64,000 nt of DNA from Amorphophallus konjac (taxonomy: Eukaryota > Streptophyta > Magnoliopsida > Alismatales > Araceae): NCBI GenBank assembly GCA_022559845.1, contig CM040123.1, positions 298,828,642 to 298,892,641 on the forward strand, written 5' to 3'. Shown here piece after piece: positions 11,566-23,347 of the stretch (the stretch's first letter is position 1; each line of letters opens with the position of its first letter). The notes beneath the pieces are model-generated. The model was not told the origin of the DNA and did no database searches. It saw only the letters and a program-made list of their open reading frames with translations. Made by a program: the position numbers and the translations under genes.

Positions 11566-12270
11566 TCAATTCCCCCGGGCAGCGAAGAGCTCGACTCTGT
11601 CGAGTAGAGGTCCTCCCTGCTGTGATACTGCTCCAAGAGGTCGGGGTTGACTGGGAGGAAACGGGGGAGTGGTAGTGCTCTTCGGGTTAGGGTCCTCGCG
11701 GTAGGAGTTGGGGAGGTATTGGAACCTAAGTTGGGTCTTCATGTCTTCCCAGGTATGGATTGGTTCTTCCCTCCTAATCCTCTTCCTAGTTTCTACACTC
11801 ATCCAATAGGTCTTGGCAAGTTTGGTAAGGTGCATTTTCACGAGCCTAACTTTCCTATCTTCCGTCATAGGGTACCAACCAAAGTATTGGTCCATAGCAC
11901 TCTCCCATTTTAGGTAGACATGTGGATTATGTGACCCATCAAAGTTAGGAGCCTCAACCTTAATCATCCTCAAGAGGTAATCATCTAGGTCCTCCCGTGG
12001 TCGCCTTTCAAAATGTCTAGGTTGGCGGGGCCTCTCATACTCACGGTGGAAGTCATCCTCAAGGTCCTCCCTATCAAGTTCAACTCGTGGAGGGGGTGCC
12101 CGTTGGGCATGGTTCCTAGGTGGGGCCCTAGCTTCATCGAGTCTCTCTAGGCGGGTGGAAAACCCACTCATTTTCTCCGAGAGGGCTTGAATGGCAGCCT
12201 CAAGTCGATCCATTGGAGCTTGGGGAGCCTCCCTAGGGATGTTTGGGTAACCTTGGGGAATGGGATTCAT
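11566..12270 (-). CDS. GagLTR-1 gag fused to polyprotein tail
   Basis: 234 codons, intact from ATG at 12270. Residues about 100-195 form a Ty3 gag capsid-like domain (VEAPNFDGSHNP, VYLKWESAMDQYFGWYPM, YLPNSYRED). A charged Arg/Pro-rich N-terminus with a short coiled coil precedes it. After YLPNSYRED a low-complexity joint leads to LLDRVELFAARGN, which matches the tail of the GagLTR-2 polyprotein (LLDGVEFSAPRE). A large internal deletion therefore removed the enzymes but kept the reading frame. The stop codon TGA is the first three bases of the 3' LTR. No zinc knuckle is seen. It probably assembles particles together with a related autonomous element's Gag. Confidence 0.85.
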   Translation of the reverse strand: MNPIPQGYPNIPREAPQAPMDRLEAAIQALSEKMSGFSTRLERLDEARAPPRNHAQRAPPPRVELDREDLEDDFHREYERPRQPRHFERRPREDLDDYLLRMIKVEAPNFDGSHNPHVYLKWESAMDQYFGWYPMTEDRKVRLVKMHLTKLAKTYWMSVETRKRIRREEPIHTWEDMKTQLRFQYLPNSYREDPNPKSTTTPPFPPSQPRPLGAVSQQGGPLLDRVELFAARGN

Positions 12271-12390
12271 GGTGGAACCGAGGTAGAGGGGTCGGCTCGG
12301 TACAAGGTACCACTACGGGTGGACATGCACACGGATGATGAAAATGCAAAGACCCTAGGACCTAGGCTTGTAGAGACAAGTCTAGAACTT

Positions 12391-12402
12391 GCTCTGATAC
12401 CA
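12391..12402 (-). other. tRNA-iMet primer-binding site of GagLTR-1
   Basis: TGGTATCAGAGC on the element strand, two bases from the inner end of the 5' LTR. The upstream 20 bases (AAGTCTAGAACTT context) are shared with GagLTR-2. Confidence 0.9.
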
Positions 12403-12792
12403 CTTGATGTGACACAAATATGCAGCAAGTGAAATGATCCTTGGACTTTATTCGCAATCACAACAACAAGGTTGGGAGCAACTTGAAAGTCGCCGTTACA
12501 CCGCGCACACTCGTTTCCCGTGGTGACTCGGGGATGCCGAGTCGAGGCAGTGGAGAAAGCCCCTGGCTGGCTAGAGGACCAGCACCGCTAAGGTTGTCCC
12601 TCCCGAGGATAGGAAGCCCACAAACAAGGGCGACCGGGTGCCTTGGGGTACTAGGTCACTCGCTCACTATCACCCACGGTGACCACACAAGGGTTGGTGG
12701 CTCCGGGATCGGGCACTCTCTCACCGACCAGCGGATAAATTTTGCAGATATGAAATGAACAGGAGTAGTGGAGCAAGGGCAGAGGCTCACCT

Positions 12793-12814
12793 GGTTGGTT
12801 TGAGGAAACCAACC
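12793..12814 (-). other. Leader hairpin of GagLTR-1 (5' LTR copy)
   Basis: The stem and loop are identical to those at 9576-9597. In a transcript from the 5' LTR this copy lies about 390 bases upstream of the primer site. Confidence 0.7.
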
Positions 12815-14445
12815 CCGATCGGAGACGAGGGCGAGCGGGGAAGTGTGGATTCCCCGCACACTGCGCCGATGAAGCTTGACCTGTTTATCGGTTACATTCA
12901 CTACGCCTCACACAGGAGGGTGAACTTGGGGTGGGGGTTTTGCTGTTACAATCAATTACTACCTCCACACAGGGAGGGGCGTTAAGCCAGCCCGGCGGGG
13001 AAGGGAGAGTCGCCGATAAGTCCGAGAGGAGGCCGCTGTCGGATAACCCTGCTTGCTGTGGAAGATGATAGTCAGCCGGTGTCGCAGCCGTAGATTCCGA
13101 TCAGGAATTTCTACGATGACGAGACAAGGGGGGTTCTTTTCAGACAATGAACCTGGACTTCCCAGAATTTTAATGATTTCTTCTAATGTCGTCACTGGCC
13201 GCGGCGGGGGTTTGAACAGGGTGGCAGGATCTGGGACTGGCAGCTACTAATCTGATGCAGCAGGATGCAGAAGTTGTCCCGATGGCTCCCAGACTCCGAA
13301 TCACTAACCGCCAGAGTTTCTGGGTCCGTGGACGAACCCTCTGTGCAGAAAAACTGACGGGGCAGCCGTCTGACAATGGAGGAGATGGGGAGATTCAGAA
13401 GAGTGAAGGTCGGTCGCTGCAGGCTGTGGGAGGCAGACCCGACCAGTTGAGGGAGAAAAAAGGGAACTTTGGCCTCCGGGTGCCGAATGCAGTTCTGCTT
13501 CTTGATCCTGACCGAAGACTGGAGGACGAAGAACTTTGTAGAAGGACTTGAGGCCGAATTCTTCCATGGTTCGTCGGGGTACAGCTTCAAAGCCAATTCA
13601 GGTACTCTTCAGGGGGGGTCCAGCACAGTCAGGGGAGAATGGCTCTCCCGGACGGCCCCGAACTCGGAATGGGGTGAGGTCGCCTCACCTGCAAAGCTGA
13701 CTGGACGTCCTTTCCAGATTGGTATGGTACGCCTTCAGATGTCGCCATATGAATCCGGGGTGGCTTCTGAAAGTCGAACCTTCTGCCACCTGCAGACTTG
13801 GCCAAATGAAAGGGATGGTGGTGGAGCTAGGCCAAAGGGAATGGAGATTTAGCAATGGTGGGAAGGCTGGTGGTGATGGTAGATGGGGGTGGGATGTTTG
13901 GGGATGATGAGTGGGGTGGAGCAGGGGATGTGGAGTTCCAAGAGGGTGGAGGGGAGGGGTGAGGGTCGCAGCTATGAGAGGGGGATGGAGGGGCCGGCCA
14001 AGGCAAGGGGGTGAATAGATGGGGAGGGTTGGTGCGCAAGTTGTGGTGGGATAGGGGTTTGATGGCCCTGGGGATATGAATGGATGTGTGGGGGAGTGGA
14101 ATGGTTGCTTGGGGAAGAGGGAAGGTTGCCTTGGAGGTTGAGAAGTTGTATGGGGAATGGGAAGGGTTGCCTAGGGTGGAGGAGGTATTGAAGGGAGTTA
14201 TGGGCCTTGGGAAGATGAAGGGGTGGAGGGTTGAGGTGGCAGCTGAGGTGGCAAGGGGGAGGGGAGGTGAAGGGCCAGGTTCGCCCAAGGGAGGGGAGAA
14301 GAGAGAGAGTGGGGTTCGCCCCCTAGAGAGAGAGGAAGAGAGAGAGCTAGTGAGAGAGAGAGAGAGAGCTAGAGAGAGGGGGGCACAATTCTTGTGGCAA
14401 ATTTTACTCAAATATTCATTAGCCCCAAATGGAGGGTTTGGGGCC

Positions 14446-14455
14446 CTATTTATAG
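14446..14455 (-). promoter_or_regulatory. TATA box, GagLTR-1 5' LTR
   Basis: CTATAAATAG on the element strand. This is the copy that would drive transcription of the element. Confidence 0.65.
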
Positions 14456-14788
14456 GGAATCCCCAATTTACAATAAGTCCTTGCAAAATAGATAACTGAC
14501 ACAAGACTAGGGGAAGGAAAAGAGGAAGTGGGCCAAGCCCAAGGATTCGGGCCCAGAACCCACATGAAGACTACTAAACATAGGGAAATAAACACGTAAC
14601 CTAGATACTGGACTCAAATAAAAGCAAATTACATCATAATGACTCAAAATAAAGGTAACAAGTGCACAAAGATGATCCTCTAGGTGCTGCAGCGAGCGGT
14701 GAAGTGATGGAGCTCAGGACTGGATCTCGTCGGAGGGGAGGGAGCTCCCGAGCCAGAGGGAATCGTGAGTGATGCCCTCGTCACTTGC

Positions 14789-17687
14789 CAACATCGTCCT
14801 GGTACCGAAGGCTTCGGGGAAATGACGAATGTGCGTTGACTTCACCGGCCTCAACCAGGCTACCCCGAAAGATTGCTACCCACTGCCGAGCATTGATCAA
14901 CTGGTCGATTCAACCTCAGGTAACGAGTTGCTCAGCTTCCTGGACGCCTACTCCGGTTACCATCAGATCAGGATGGACCCGAAAGACATGGAGAAGACCG
15001 CCTTCGTCACTGACTTCGGTGTACACTACTACACCCAAATGTCGTTCGGGTTGAAGAACGCTAGAGCAACATATCAGAGACTGATCAACCACATCTTCGA
15101 GGGATAGCTCAGTCGGAACGTCAAGGCCTACATTGATGACATGCTCATCAAAACGCCGAAGGCCAAAGACCATCTTGCCGACTTAGCCGAGACCTTCGAC
15201 ACCCTTCAAAGGTGCAACATGAAACTCAACCCTACTAAATGCGCCTTCGGAGTCAGATCCGGGAAGTTCCTAGGCTTCCTGGTAACTCAGCGTGGGATCA
15301 AGGCCAACCCCAAAAAGGTTCAGGCCATCCTGAACATGCGGCCGCCCACCTGCATCAAGGACGTTCAATGCCTTACGGGGCGCATTGCTGCGCTCAACCG
15401 TTTCCTATCTCGGGCGGCCGAACGATGCCTACCCTTCTTCAAATTGTTGAGGCGACCCAAAATGGCATCTGCTACGTTCACCTGGGATGAGGAATGTCAG
15501 AAGGCATTCTCCGAACTCAAGGAATTCTTGGCCTCGCCCCCGGTGTTGTCCAAGACAACCCCGGGCGAAGCTCTACACCTTTATCTCTCGGCGACCCCTT
15601 CCACAGTGAGCTCGGTCATAGTCAGGAACGACGCAGGGATCGAGAGACCGGTTTACTATACCAGCGAGGTGCTTAATGAGGCTGAAAGAAGGTATCCCGC
15701 AACTGAGAAACTCGTGCTAGCATTGGTTACCTCAATCAATCATCTCCGACCCTACTTTCAAGGGCACTCCATCATCGTATTGACCGACGAACCCCTGAAG
15801 AAGATTCTCTTTCACCCTGAAGCCTCGGGCCATCTCGTCAAATGGGCCAGAATGCTCGGGGCCTATGACATCTCGTATCACCCCCGCTCGGCCATCAAGG
15901 GACAGGCCCTCGCGGACTTCATCTCCGAAAGCACCGTCCCGATTGAGGAAGCACTTCCACCTATGCATGGTCCCACCTAGGACCTGTTCGTCAACGGGTC
16001 CTCCAACTCAGCTGGAAGCGGTGCCGGTGTCCTTCTCAAGTCCCCTGAAGGAGCAGAGCTGCGGTACGCCTTAAAATTCAACTTCCAGGCGTCCAACAAT
16101 GCCTCCGAGTACGAAGCCCTTATCTCATGGGCCAGGATGGTTCGATGATTGGGAGCCGAGCGAGTCAGGATCCACACCGACTCCCAACTGGTCGCTAGCC
16201 AGGTTAACGGTGATTACGAAGCTCGGGAAGGACAAATGATCAAGTACCTCTAGGTGGTCAAGAGGATGGCCCAACTCTTCGAGAGCTTTGAGGTAGTCCG
16301 GATAGCCCGGGAGGAAAATTCCCAAGCAGACGGCCTCTCTCGCTTGGCCTCCTCCCCCAACCCCGAAGGTACACGATCGGTCTTCCTCGAAGAGCTCGAG
16401 CGACCGAGCATCGAATCCGAGCTTATGACCATTGACCCGGCACTCCTGAGCCACTGGCGGACCCCCTATATATCCTGGCTTTGGGATTCTCAAGAGCCCC
16501 CCGACCCTCGGGTGGCTCGAAACTCAAGTACCAAGCTCTGCGTTTCGCCATACTGGATGACGACTTGTACCGTATATCTTTCTCTGGTCCCCTCCTCAAT
16601 TGCATCAGTACCAACGAAGCCAGCTGAGCGGTTCAGGAAGTACACGAAGGCATCTGCGGCGTGCACCAAGGAGGAAGATTGCTCGTCAGGATCTTGCTTC
16701 GGTAGGGTTACTGGTGGCCCACTCTCTAACGTGACTGCATGACCTATGTGCACAAGTACGACCGAGGTCAGCGCTTCGACCATCTGATTCACCAGCCCTC
16801 CACGGAGCTCATCACCCTTGCTGAGCCATACCCCTTCGCTTGGTAGGGAATAGATATTCTCAGGCCGTTTCCCACGGCTCAAGCTCAGAAGAAGTTCGTC
16901 ATCGTCGCCATTGACTACTTCACAAAATGGATTGAAGCTGAGGCCACCACCAGGATCACCGAGTCAGTCGTATGGAGTTTTGTTTGGAAGTCAATCATTT
17001 GTCGCTACGATATCCCCCGAGTGATAGTGAGCGATAATGGTCAGCAATTTGATTCTCATTATTTCAGAGACAAATATGCCGACCTAAATATTCGCAACCA
17101 CTTCACTTCGGTAGCCCACCCTCACGTCAACAGACTGGTCAAGAATGCCAACAAAACTATCTTAAAAGGCATCAAAACCAGACTCGGCAAGGCCAAGGGA
17201 AGCTGGCTCGGGGAACTACCGAGTGTACTATGGTCGCACCGAACTACTCCGAGAATGGCCACCGGTGAAACACCTTTTCAGCTGGTGTATGGCACGGAAG
17301 CCGTGGTTCCGTTGGAGGTTGGCAATCCCTCTCTCCGAGTCGTCCACTTCGAATCGGAGGTGAACGAGCAGAAACTGCTAGAACACCTCAACTTAACGGA
17401 TGAGATTTGAGAGATTGCAAAGATCCGAGCAATGGAATACCAACGGCGCATCACTCGATACTACAACTCTAGAGTCCGAGATAGACACTTCTAGCCAGGG
17501 GACTTCGTCCTGAAAAAGGCCGAAGCCTCTCGACCACTGGAGGTGGCGGGGAAGCTAGCCCTTACATGGGAAGGCCCTTACCGAGTGGTCGAGACGCTCG
17601 GGAAAGGGGCGTATCGACTGTCCACCATGGAAGGAACACCCATCCCTCGGACATGGAACGCGACTACACTTCATAAATTCTACTTTT
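14789..17687 (+). pseudogene. TatB pol, second part: RT, RNase H, second RNase H, integrase
   Basis: RT resumes at 14789 after GagLTR-1. The palm motif YIDD is intact at 15129-15140. A long open frame, 15141-15980, covers the RT end and RNase H (RPVYYTSEVLNEAERRYP). A second RNase H-like domain follows (about 15980-16260; LFVNGSSNSAGSGAG, HTDSQLVASQVNG), with the usual VDGSS Asp changed to Asn. Integrase spans about 16640-17687. Its zinc-site cysteines are replaced (HKYDRGQ), DYFTKW and VSDNGQQFD remain, and the catalytic Glu is Lys at 17141-17143. In-frame stops lie near 15105, 15978, 16146, 16251, 16730, 17408 and 17492. The stop at 17687 is the natural end. Confidence 0.9.
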
Positions 17688-18216
17688 GATCATCTGGCAA
17701 GCACACACATGTAAACAAAGTGGAAAAAACATTATTCTCTTTTCATTAAACTCTGGTGTACATCAAGTAGGCCGCAGCCAATACAATGTGCATGTACAAC
17801 AAAAAATTACATCCACTGGTACTATGACGGGAGCGAAACGCTCGGCCAACCCGGTAGGCACTCCTACGTCCAGCCACTGACTCTGCCTCGTGCGGAAACT
17901 GGATCGGATAAGGGATAGCCGGCCCCGTTGACTCGAGAAGCTCGGAGGAAAGGTGCCAGAGGGATTGGAAGGACAACAAAAAAAAAAGGAGAGAAGAAAA
18001 AGGGAAAACAAGAGAAGGCCTCCTCTGCCGACTCTTTGGAAGGAGGATGGAAGCCGAACATAAAGCAAGCACCCTCTAGTGGTGCAGGCAATCTCCAAAG
18101 AGTGAAAGAGGAGGGAGGGGGAGGCTGAGGCGAGAAGGGAGCTTGAAAAGCTCCCCCTCCCGATTAGGATGGCGTCGGCGCGTCAAGGGCAGGAAGGCGA
18201 CATGCTTCCGCATATC
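17688..18216. other. TatB spacer after integrase
   Basis: Non-coding. No convincing ORF, but there is a purine-rich stretch at 17970-18130. It continues after SireA at 29643. Confidence 0.5.
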
Positions 18217-19127
18217 GAACCTGTTAGGGTGCTAAGTCCGGATACAGAGCGGGGGTGAATGTATCCCCTTCAAAACTTATGCCCAAATAATATCTCTAAA
18301 GCTCAGATATGCGGAATAAAAACTAATGAGCTTTCCAAGATGAGATGATAATTCAACAATTGATCAAACAGTTGGACTGCAACAATGCAGCCACCTGATC
18401 ACACCAGAAACATAGGCAGAGCTAAACAAACCAAACACACTTAGCAGAATATAATGCTCAAAATTTACTCCCAAGATAACACAACTAACCAAGCATGCAC
18501 AATCTGTGAATGGGAGGTAGAAGGAAAGGAACAAATGCACAAAGCAAAACCACTGCACAGTATATTTTTAGGTGGTTCGGTCACCAAGACCTACATCCAC
18601 CCCTCACTCCTAACCGGAGTGAGGCTTCCACTAGCACACGCTAGAAACCTGCAGACTCAGTTTGCGAACAAGGTGCTGCCACACAGCTTGACCAGGGGAA
18701 CAACCTCCCCTCTTCCTCCCAACCGGAGGGACACCCCAAGTGACTCCCAGCCACTTGGAAACCAGAGACCGAAGTCTCCCTTCCTCCAGACCAGGAGGGA
18801 ACCCACCAGTGACTCCCAGTCACTAGCAAACCAGAGGTCGAAGACCTCTCTTCCTCCAGACGAGGAGGGACCCCCGGACTTGCAACCCACAAGCACAGAA
18901 CCGGAGATAAGATCTCCCTTCTCCTGAGACAACAGGAGGAACCCGACCTCAGTCCAGAGGATCGGAAGAACACAATAAATCAGATCAAATAAAAGGAAAA
19001 ATAAGAAATGAAAATAACACAGCAAACACAAGCTGTAAATGAAAGAACGTCAGATGTGGCTCCCATGGAGCTGACTGGCCTGGATTTGATCCACGGTCTA
19101 GTAGACAGATCTTTAGTAGCTTCTTCC

Positions 19128-19306
19128 TTCTTCTCCACGAACTCTCTCTCTCTATCTCTCTTTCTTTCTCCTCTGCTCTCCTTTTCTCTCACACTGTTCT
19201 CTCCTTCTTCTCTGCAACTCTTTTTATTCTGCCGGCTCACTCTTCTTCTATTTCTTCTTCTTCTTCTATTTCTTCCTCTTCTTCTATTTCTTCCTACTTC
19301 TGCTCA
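19128..19306. repeat. Polypyrimidine (CTT)n/(CT)n tract in SireA 3' LTR
   Basis: An imperfect CTCTCT then TTCTTCTTC run. On the element strand it is a GA/GAA-rich leader starting about 50 bp downstream of the TATA box. The counterpart in the other LTR is at about 27230-27410. Confidence 0.75.
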
Positions 19307-19356
19307 AGGCTTCAGTCCTTCTACTTCGATCACGCTTCATCTGAAGATGAAGGTTT

Positions 19357-19366
19357 CTATTTATAT
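19357..19366 (-). promoter_or_regulatory. TATA box, SireA 3' LTR
   Basis: ATATAAATAG on the element strand, between the motif array (upstream) and the purine-rich leader (downstream). Confidence 0.7.
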
Positions 19367-19514
19367 CAGTAGTAGTAGCAGCTAGGGCGTGTGGTCTCCA
19401 CAGCTCCCCCCAATCGACTCTGCCACGTGTCAGCATCTCAGCTCCTTGGATCACGTGCCAGACACCTGTAAGACAAATAAGGAGTTCAGTCGATTAACAA
19501 AATCAATTGAAGAT

Positions 19515-21230
19515 AGTGTATAGACTTTATAACTCATACTGTAAAATGTAGTGTATAGACTTTATAACTCATACTGTAAAATGCAGTGTATAGACTTTAT
19601 AAGCAGCAAATGAGCAAGTGTAAACACTGAGTGAGTGTATAGACTTTGAGTCTTCATGCGAGCTCAGAGTATAGACCTAATGAAATTCAAGCAATGCAAC
19701 ACAATGTATATACTTAGAAACAGTAAGTGAGTAAGTGTGTACATTGGGAGAGTGTATAGACTTGTGAGACTTCATGCGAACTTAGTGTCTATACTTGCTG
19801 AAGAATGCATTATCATAACAGGGAAAATGTGTGGACTTCTGTGAAGTGTATGAAGCCACCGAGTGTATAGACCTATTGAGGGAAGGGCTGTACAGACTTT
19901 AGGACCTATGAAGACGATTGAATAGACTTTGCCTTAGAAACGAGTGTTTAGACTTTGAAGCAAACGCCAGGTAAACGATGTGTAGACTTGGCCAGAAAAC
20001 GTAGGGAAAGGTATGAGTGTATAGACTTGGCCAAACGTAGGGAAAGGTGAGGAGTGTATAGACTATGCTTCACTTCGAGCAGCCACAGTGATGTATAGAC
20101 TTAGCCTTTGAGATGTGGCTGTACAGACTTGGAGAGTTGAAGCCAATGTACAGACTTGCAGATGCGAAGCCAATGTACAGACTTTATGATATGAAGCCAA
20201 TGTACAGACTTGCAGATGCGAAGCCGATGTATAGACTTTAAAGGCTGTGAACAACAAGGCATGCTGTACAGACTTACTCAATCAAACTGATGTATAGACT
20301 TTGAAGGATTTGAACGGGAGAATGTATAGACTTTAAGAACCGAAGCTCACGTTGTACATACTTTGTTACCCAAACGATCAATGTACAGACTTGAAGTTCT
20401 GGAAACGAATGAATAGACTTTGCGACAGACTAATGTATAGACTTCCGGTGTGAATGAAATGCTGTACATACTTGCTCAAACAGTCCGATGTATGGACTTG
20501 GAATTCCAACAGAAGGATGTATGGACTTTGATAAGAGAATGGCTGTACAGTATTCAACACAGCTGCGATGTACAAACTTTGACAAAGCAGCGATGTACAG
20601 ACTTTAAGTGAAAGTCCGATGTACAGACTTTAGCTGAATACCACTGTATAGACTTCGAATATGAAGACCAATGTATAGACTTCAATTAAGTGCATTGGAT
20701 GTACAGACTTGGAAATCTTTGAATGCGATGTACAGACTTGGACTCAAGAAATGGCTCTACAGACTCTGAGTGAAGGCATGAACAGTGAATCAATGTGTAG
20801 ACTTCACTTCAAGCAAGCTACAGCCCAATGTATAGACTTGCTGATGAAACAGTCTGATGTACAGACTTGTCTAAATGCAAGCAATACACAGACTTGCAAA
20901 GACGCTGAATGAGACAGTCGGCTGTACAGACTTGGGCTGTACAGACTTTGACTCGAACATGCATATGAGACGCTGAATAAGACGCTGGAATGTACATACT
21001 TGATGCATGTGAACACTGAGACGGATGAATAGACTTGCAGCTTGAGACGCTGACAGAGACGGTCCACTGTATAGACTTCAAATGCAACAGAAGACTCTGT
21101 ATGGACTTGGCCAGTGTACAGACTTCAGATGATGAACGATGCATGCTCTGCAATGTACATACTTCGAAGTTTCGCATGCAATGCAGTGTGTGGGCTTGTC
21201 ATGCCTACTGAAGGCGATGTACATACTTGC
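19515..21230 (-). repeat. Interspersed GTAYAGACTT motif array in U3 (SireA 3' LTR)
   Basis: About 55 copies of a ~10-12-bp motif, consensus TGTAYAGACTT with variants GTACATACTT, GTATGGACTT and GTGTAGACTT. They are spaced on average about 31 bp apart (about 15 to 60). The spacers are mostly unrelated to each other, so this is not an ordinary tandem repeat. All copies point the same way. The array ends about 150 bp upstream of the TATA box. Confidence 0.85.
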
Positions 21231-21624
21231 TGCACTAAGCTCACTGTGATGATGCAAGGATGTTTAGCCTGAACAGAAATCCACAATCAAAGTGAAGCAA
21301 CTGATGAATGTGCATATGAATGCTTTATGCATCAGATAACATGGCTGAACATCAAATATACAATGCTTTATGATCTGATAAACTAACAGAACAGCAATGC
21401 AGTGCATTGATAAACAGACTAAAACTGAACATATGAAAGATGACTCATTTCAGCAAGATGACTCACAGTGATTAACTCACACCAAAACCAATCATCAAAA
21501 GATTAACTCACATCAAAGCCAATCATCAAAATCACAGGGGCACAATAATCTCCCCCTTTTTGATGATGGCAACACTTCACTGTGAGTAATTCTGAAGACA
21601 CAACTGTGAGTAATTCTGAAGACA

Positions 21625-21670
21625 CAAACTATTCTCCCCCTTTGACTTCATCAAAAAGGAAAATAGTTTG
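21625..21670 (-). other. Hairpin with polypurine tract in its loop (SireA)
   Basis: CAAACTATT (21625-21633) pairs with AATAGTTTG (21662-21670). The loop contains CTCCCCCTTT, a polypurine tract on the element strand. The same arrangement is at 36287-36331 in SireB. Confidence 0.65.
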
Positions 21671-23347
21671 AGAAGTTAAAGCAAACCAGTATGCAATGAT
21701 TGAATAAAATTCTCCCCCTTTGGCAAAAATCTCCCCCTTGGATATAATCAATATGAATGCAGATGCAGATGGAGATACCAAAATGCAAGAGCTCCCCTTA
21801 AAAATGTGAGTGCAAGAACACAATTCTCCCCCTTTAAGAGTGTCTATGCAGCATGATGCATATGACATGGAAGCTCCCCCTCAATAAGTGGAATCTTATG
21901 AGATGGATAAAAAGGAGAAGTTCAGGTCAATGAATCAATGACATTGAGCAAAATAGTTTCAAGTAGCAGATTTTCCAAGGTAGCTCCAATCACAAGAAAT
22001 TCAGCCAGATTTTCAAAGAGATATCAATCTCATAAATCCAAAACATAAGTTTTCAAAGTCTTCCATTATATGGGCTTATGAATGAGCTTTATTGAACAGC
22101 ATGGTTTAAACATGATGTATGCAGAGTTTATCAATAAAATTCTACATTGATATCTAAAACCATGGTTTAATAAAAATGAACCAAGCCCTCATACATATAT
22201 CTTGATTATCTCCCTTTCTCATACACAATCAAATTTATTGACTTCTTTCGGAATTACATGTATTAGTATTGAGATCAAGCAATTATGAAGTCATATGATT
22301 TTGTCTAGAGTTGTAGCAATTTGATTTTAGCATCAATATTCAGATATTTCGATTTGTTCAACAAATTTTTCATGCTACAAATTTTACGAGCACTCTAGTT
22401 CAGTTCACACCTTGTAACTAGAGGATATACTTTGATCAGAGGCCAATATCCCTAAGCACTTAGTGTGACTAGCAGTCATGCTTTATATGAACAGAGGTAG
22501 CATTTACACATCATGACACACTCCAAATCATTTCTGGATGAGTGAGTTGTATTTCTTAGTGTGCATGTCATTGCTCTGCCTGATTTTCAATGAATTTTAT
22601 TTTACAGAGTTAACTAAGGCACCTCATGACACAGTCCTTTGTACATGGTTTCTCAGTGACCAAAGTCATTGCTCTGACAACTATTTACCCTTTAGACATT
22701 TCAGACAAATTCATTTGCTTCAAGTCAATAATAATTTCATGTACTTAACAAATTAAAGCCATGTATTCAATAGTGCAAATTTCAGAAGGTTTTACAAGGC
22801 ACATCATGAAACAGTTGGTTAAGGTTTATTAAACATGATTCAGATATTTTTAAGAGATTTACAGACAAACTCCATGAATACATTAAACTTAAACCACCTG
22901 AGTTATTTCAGACATTCATAAAAACGTATAATAGAAGATTTCTAGTTCAAGAGTTTTCAGATTTATGATCGAGATAGCCCATTGAAATCTTCATGAATGA
23001 CTAAAAGAATTCTGATACCAAATGATAGAAGCCCAATGATTTCTGATATGATCAAGGTTTGTCAATTAAGATCAATGAGGAGGATATGTACACCAAGCAC
23101 AAAAACAGGAGGTCAGGCATGTTTCAGATTCTTCAAGGTTAACATGCAGTGAGTTCAATTGATATGCAATGAAATCTGACAGGAGTATGCAATTGACAAC
23201 CTATATGCAATGCATTGACTCCCCCTAACAATATGTATTCAGTCAACCTTTTTAGAATTTTTCATGAAATGCAATGCAATTAACTACATGTATGCAAAAA
23301 CACATGCAAAGACTCAACATATGTCTATACACAACTCCCCTTGAAAA

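Larger units (their letters stand above)
9188..11568 (-). repeat. GagLTR-1 3' LTR
   Basis: 2381 bp, TGATG...CATCA. On the element strand U3 is short (11568 to about 11240), followed by a long leader with a (CT)n tract, a C-rich stretch and a hairpin near the inner end. Confidence 0.93.
9188..14783 (-). mobile_element. GagLTR-1: gag-only Ty3 LTR element (TR-GAG type)
   Basis: The LTRs 9188-11568 and 12405-14783 enclose only 836 bp, and CTTGC flanks both sides (9183-9187, 14784-14788). The first ~290 bp of the two LTRs differ at five positions, so it is young relative to TatB. The internal region holds a tRNA-iMet primer site and one gag ORF fused to the last residues of the ancestral polyprotein. 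Protease, RT, RNase H and integrase are absent. LTR architecture and the polyprotein tail show it is a sister family of GagLTR-2. It must have been mobilised by enzymes supplied in trans. Confidence 0.93.
12405..14783 (-). repeat. GagLTR-1 5' LTR
   Basis: 2379 bp. It carries the same TATA box (14446-14455), GA run (14301-14385), G-rich plus strand (about 13820-14280) and hairpin (12793-12814) as the other LTR. A Pro/Ser-rich open frame (14504-13827, minus) lies in the leader; it is shorter in the other LTR and is not annotated as a gene. Confidence 0.93.
18222..21547 (-). repeat. SireA 3' LTR
   Basis: 3326 bp, TGTTAGGG...CACAATA; the normal end CAACA is mutated. On the element strand U3 is about 2.2 kb (21547-19367) and contains the GTAYAGACTT array. 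After the TATA box come an (AAG)n-type leader and the segment encoding the LTR end. One 36-bp unit near 19515 is present three times here and twice in the other LTR. Confidence 0.93.

Noticed and set aside
10865..14499. 139-codon plus-strand ORF present in both GagLTR-1 LTRs
   Set aside because: Opposite to the element's transcription, made of G-rich and GA-repeat sequence; duplication only reflects the two LTRs.
13827..14504. 225-codon Pro/Ser-rich ORF on the element strand of the GagLTR-1 5' LTR
   Set aside because: Low-complexity C-rich leader; the ORF is shorter in the other LTR and has no clear counterpart in GagLTR-2.
18454..18927. Plus-strand ORFs near LTR ends of SireA and SireB (also 26554, 33991, 43703)
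   Set aside because: Antisense to the element, within LTR sequence, Pro/Ser-rich with no recognised family.
20804..21177. Minus-strand ORFs across the GTAYAGACTT array (Ser/Val/Cys/His-rich peptides, also at 28899-29272)
   Set aside because: They simply translate the repeated motif (KSVQ/CTLQ patterns), lie upstream of the TATA box and have no domain.
19515..21230. CRISPR-like look of regularly spaced short motifs with unique spacers
   Set aside because: The motif is only ~10-12 bp and degenerate, spacing is irregular, there are no cas genes, and the array lies inside a plant LTR.
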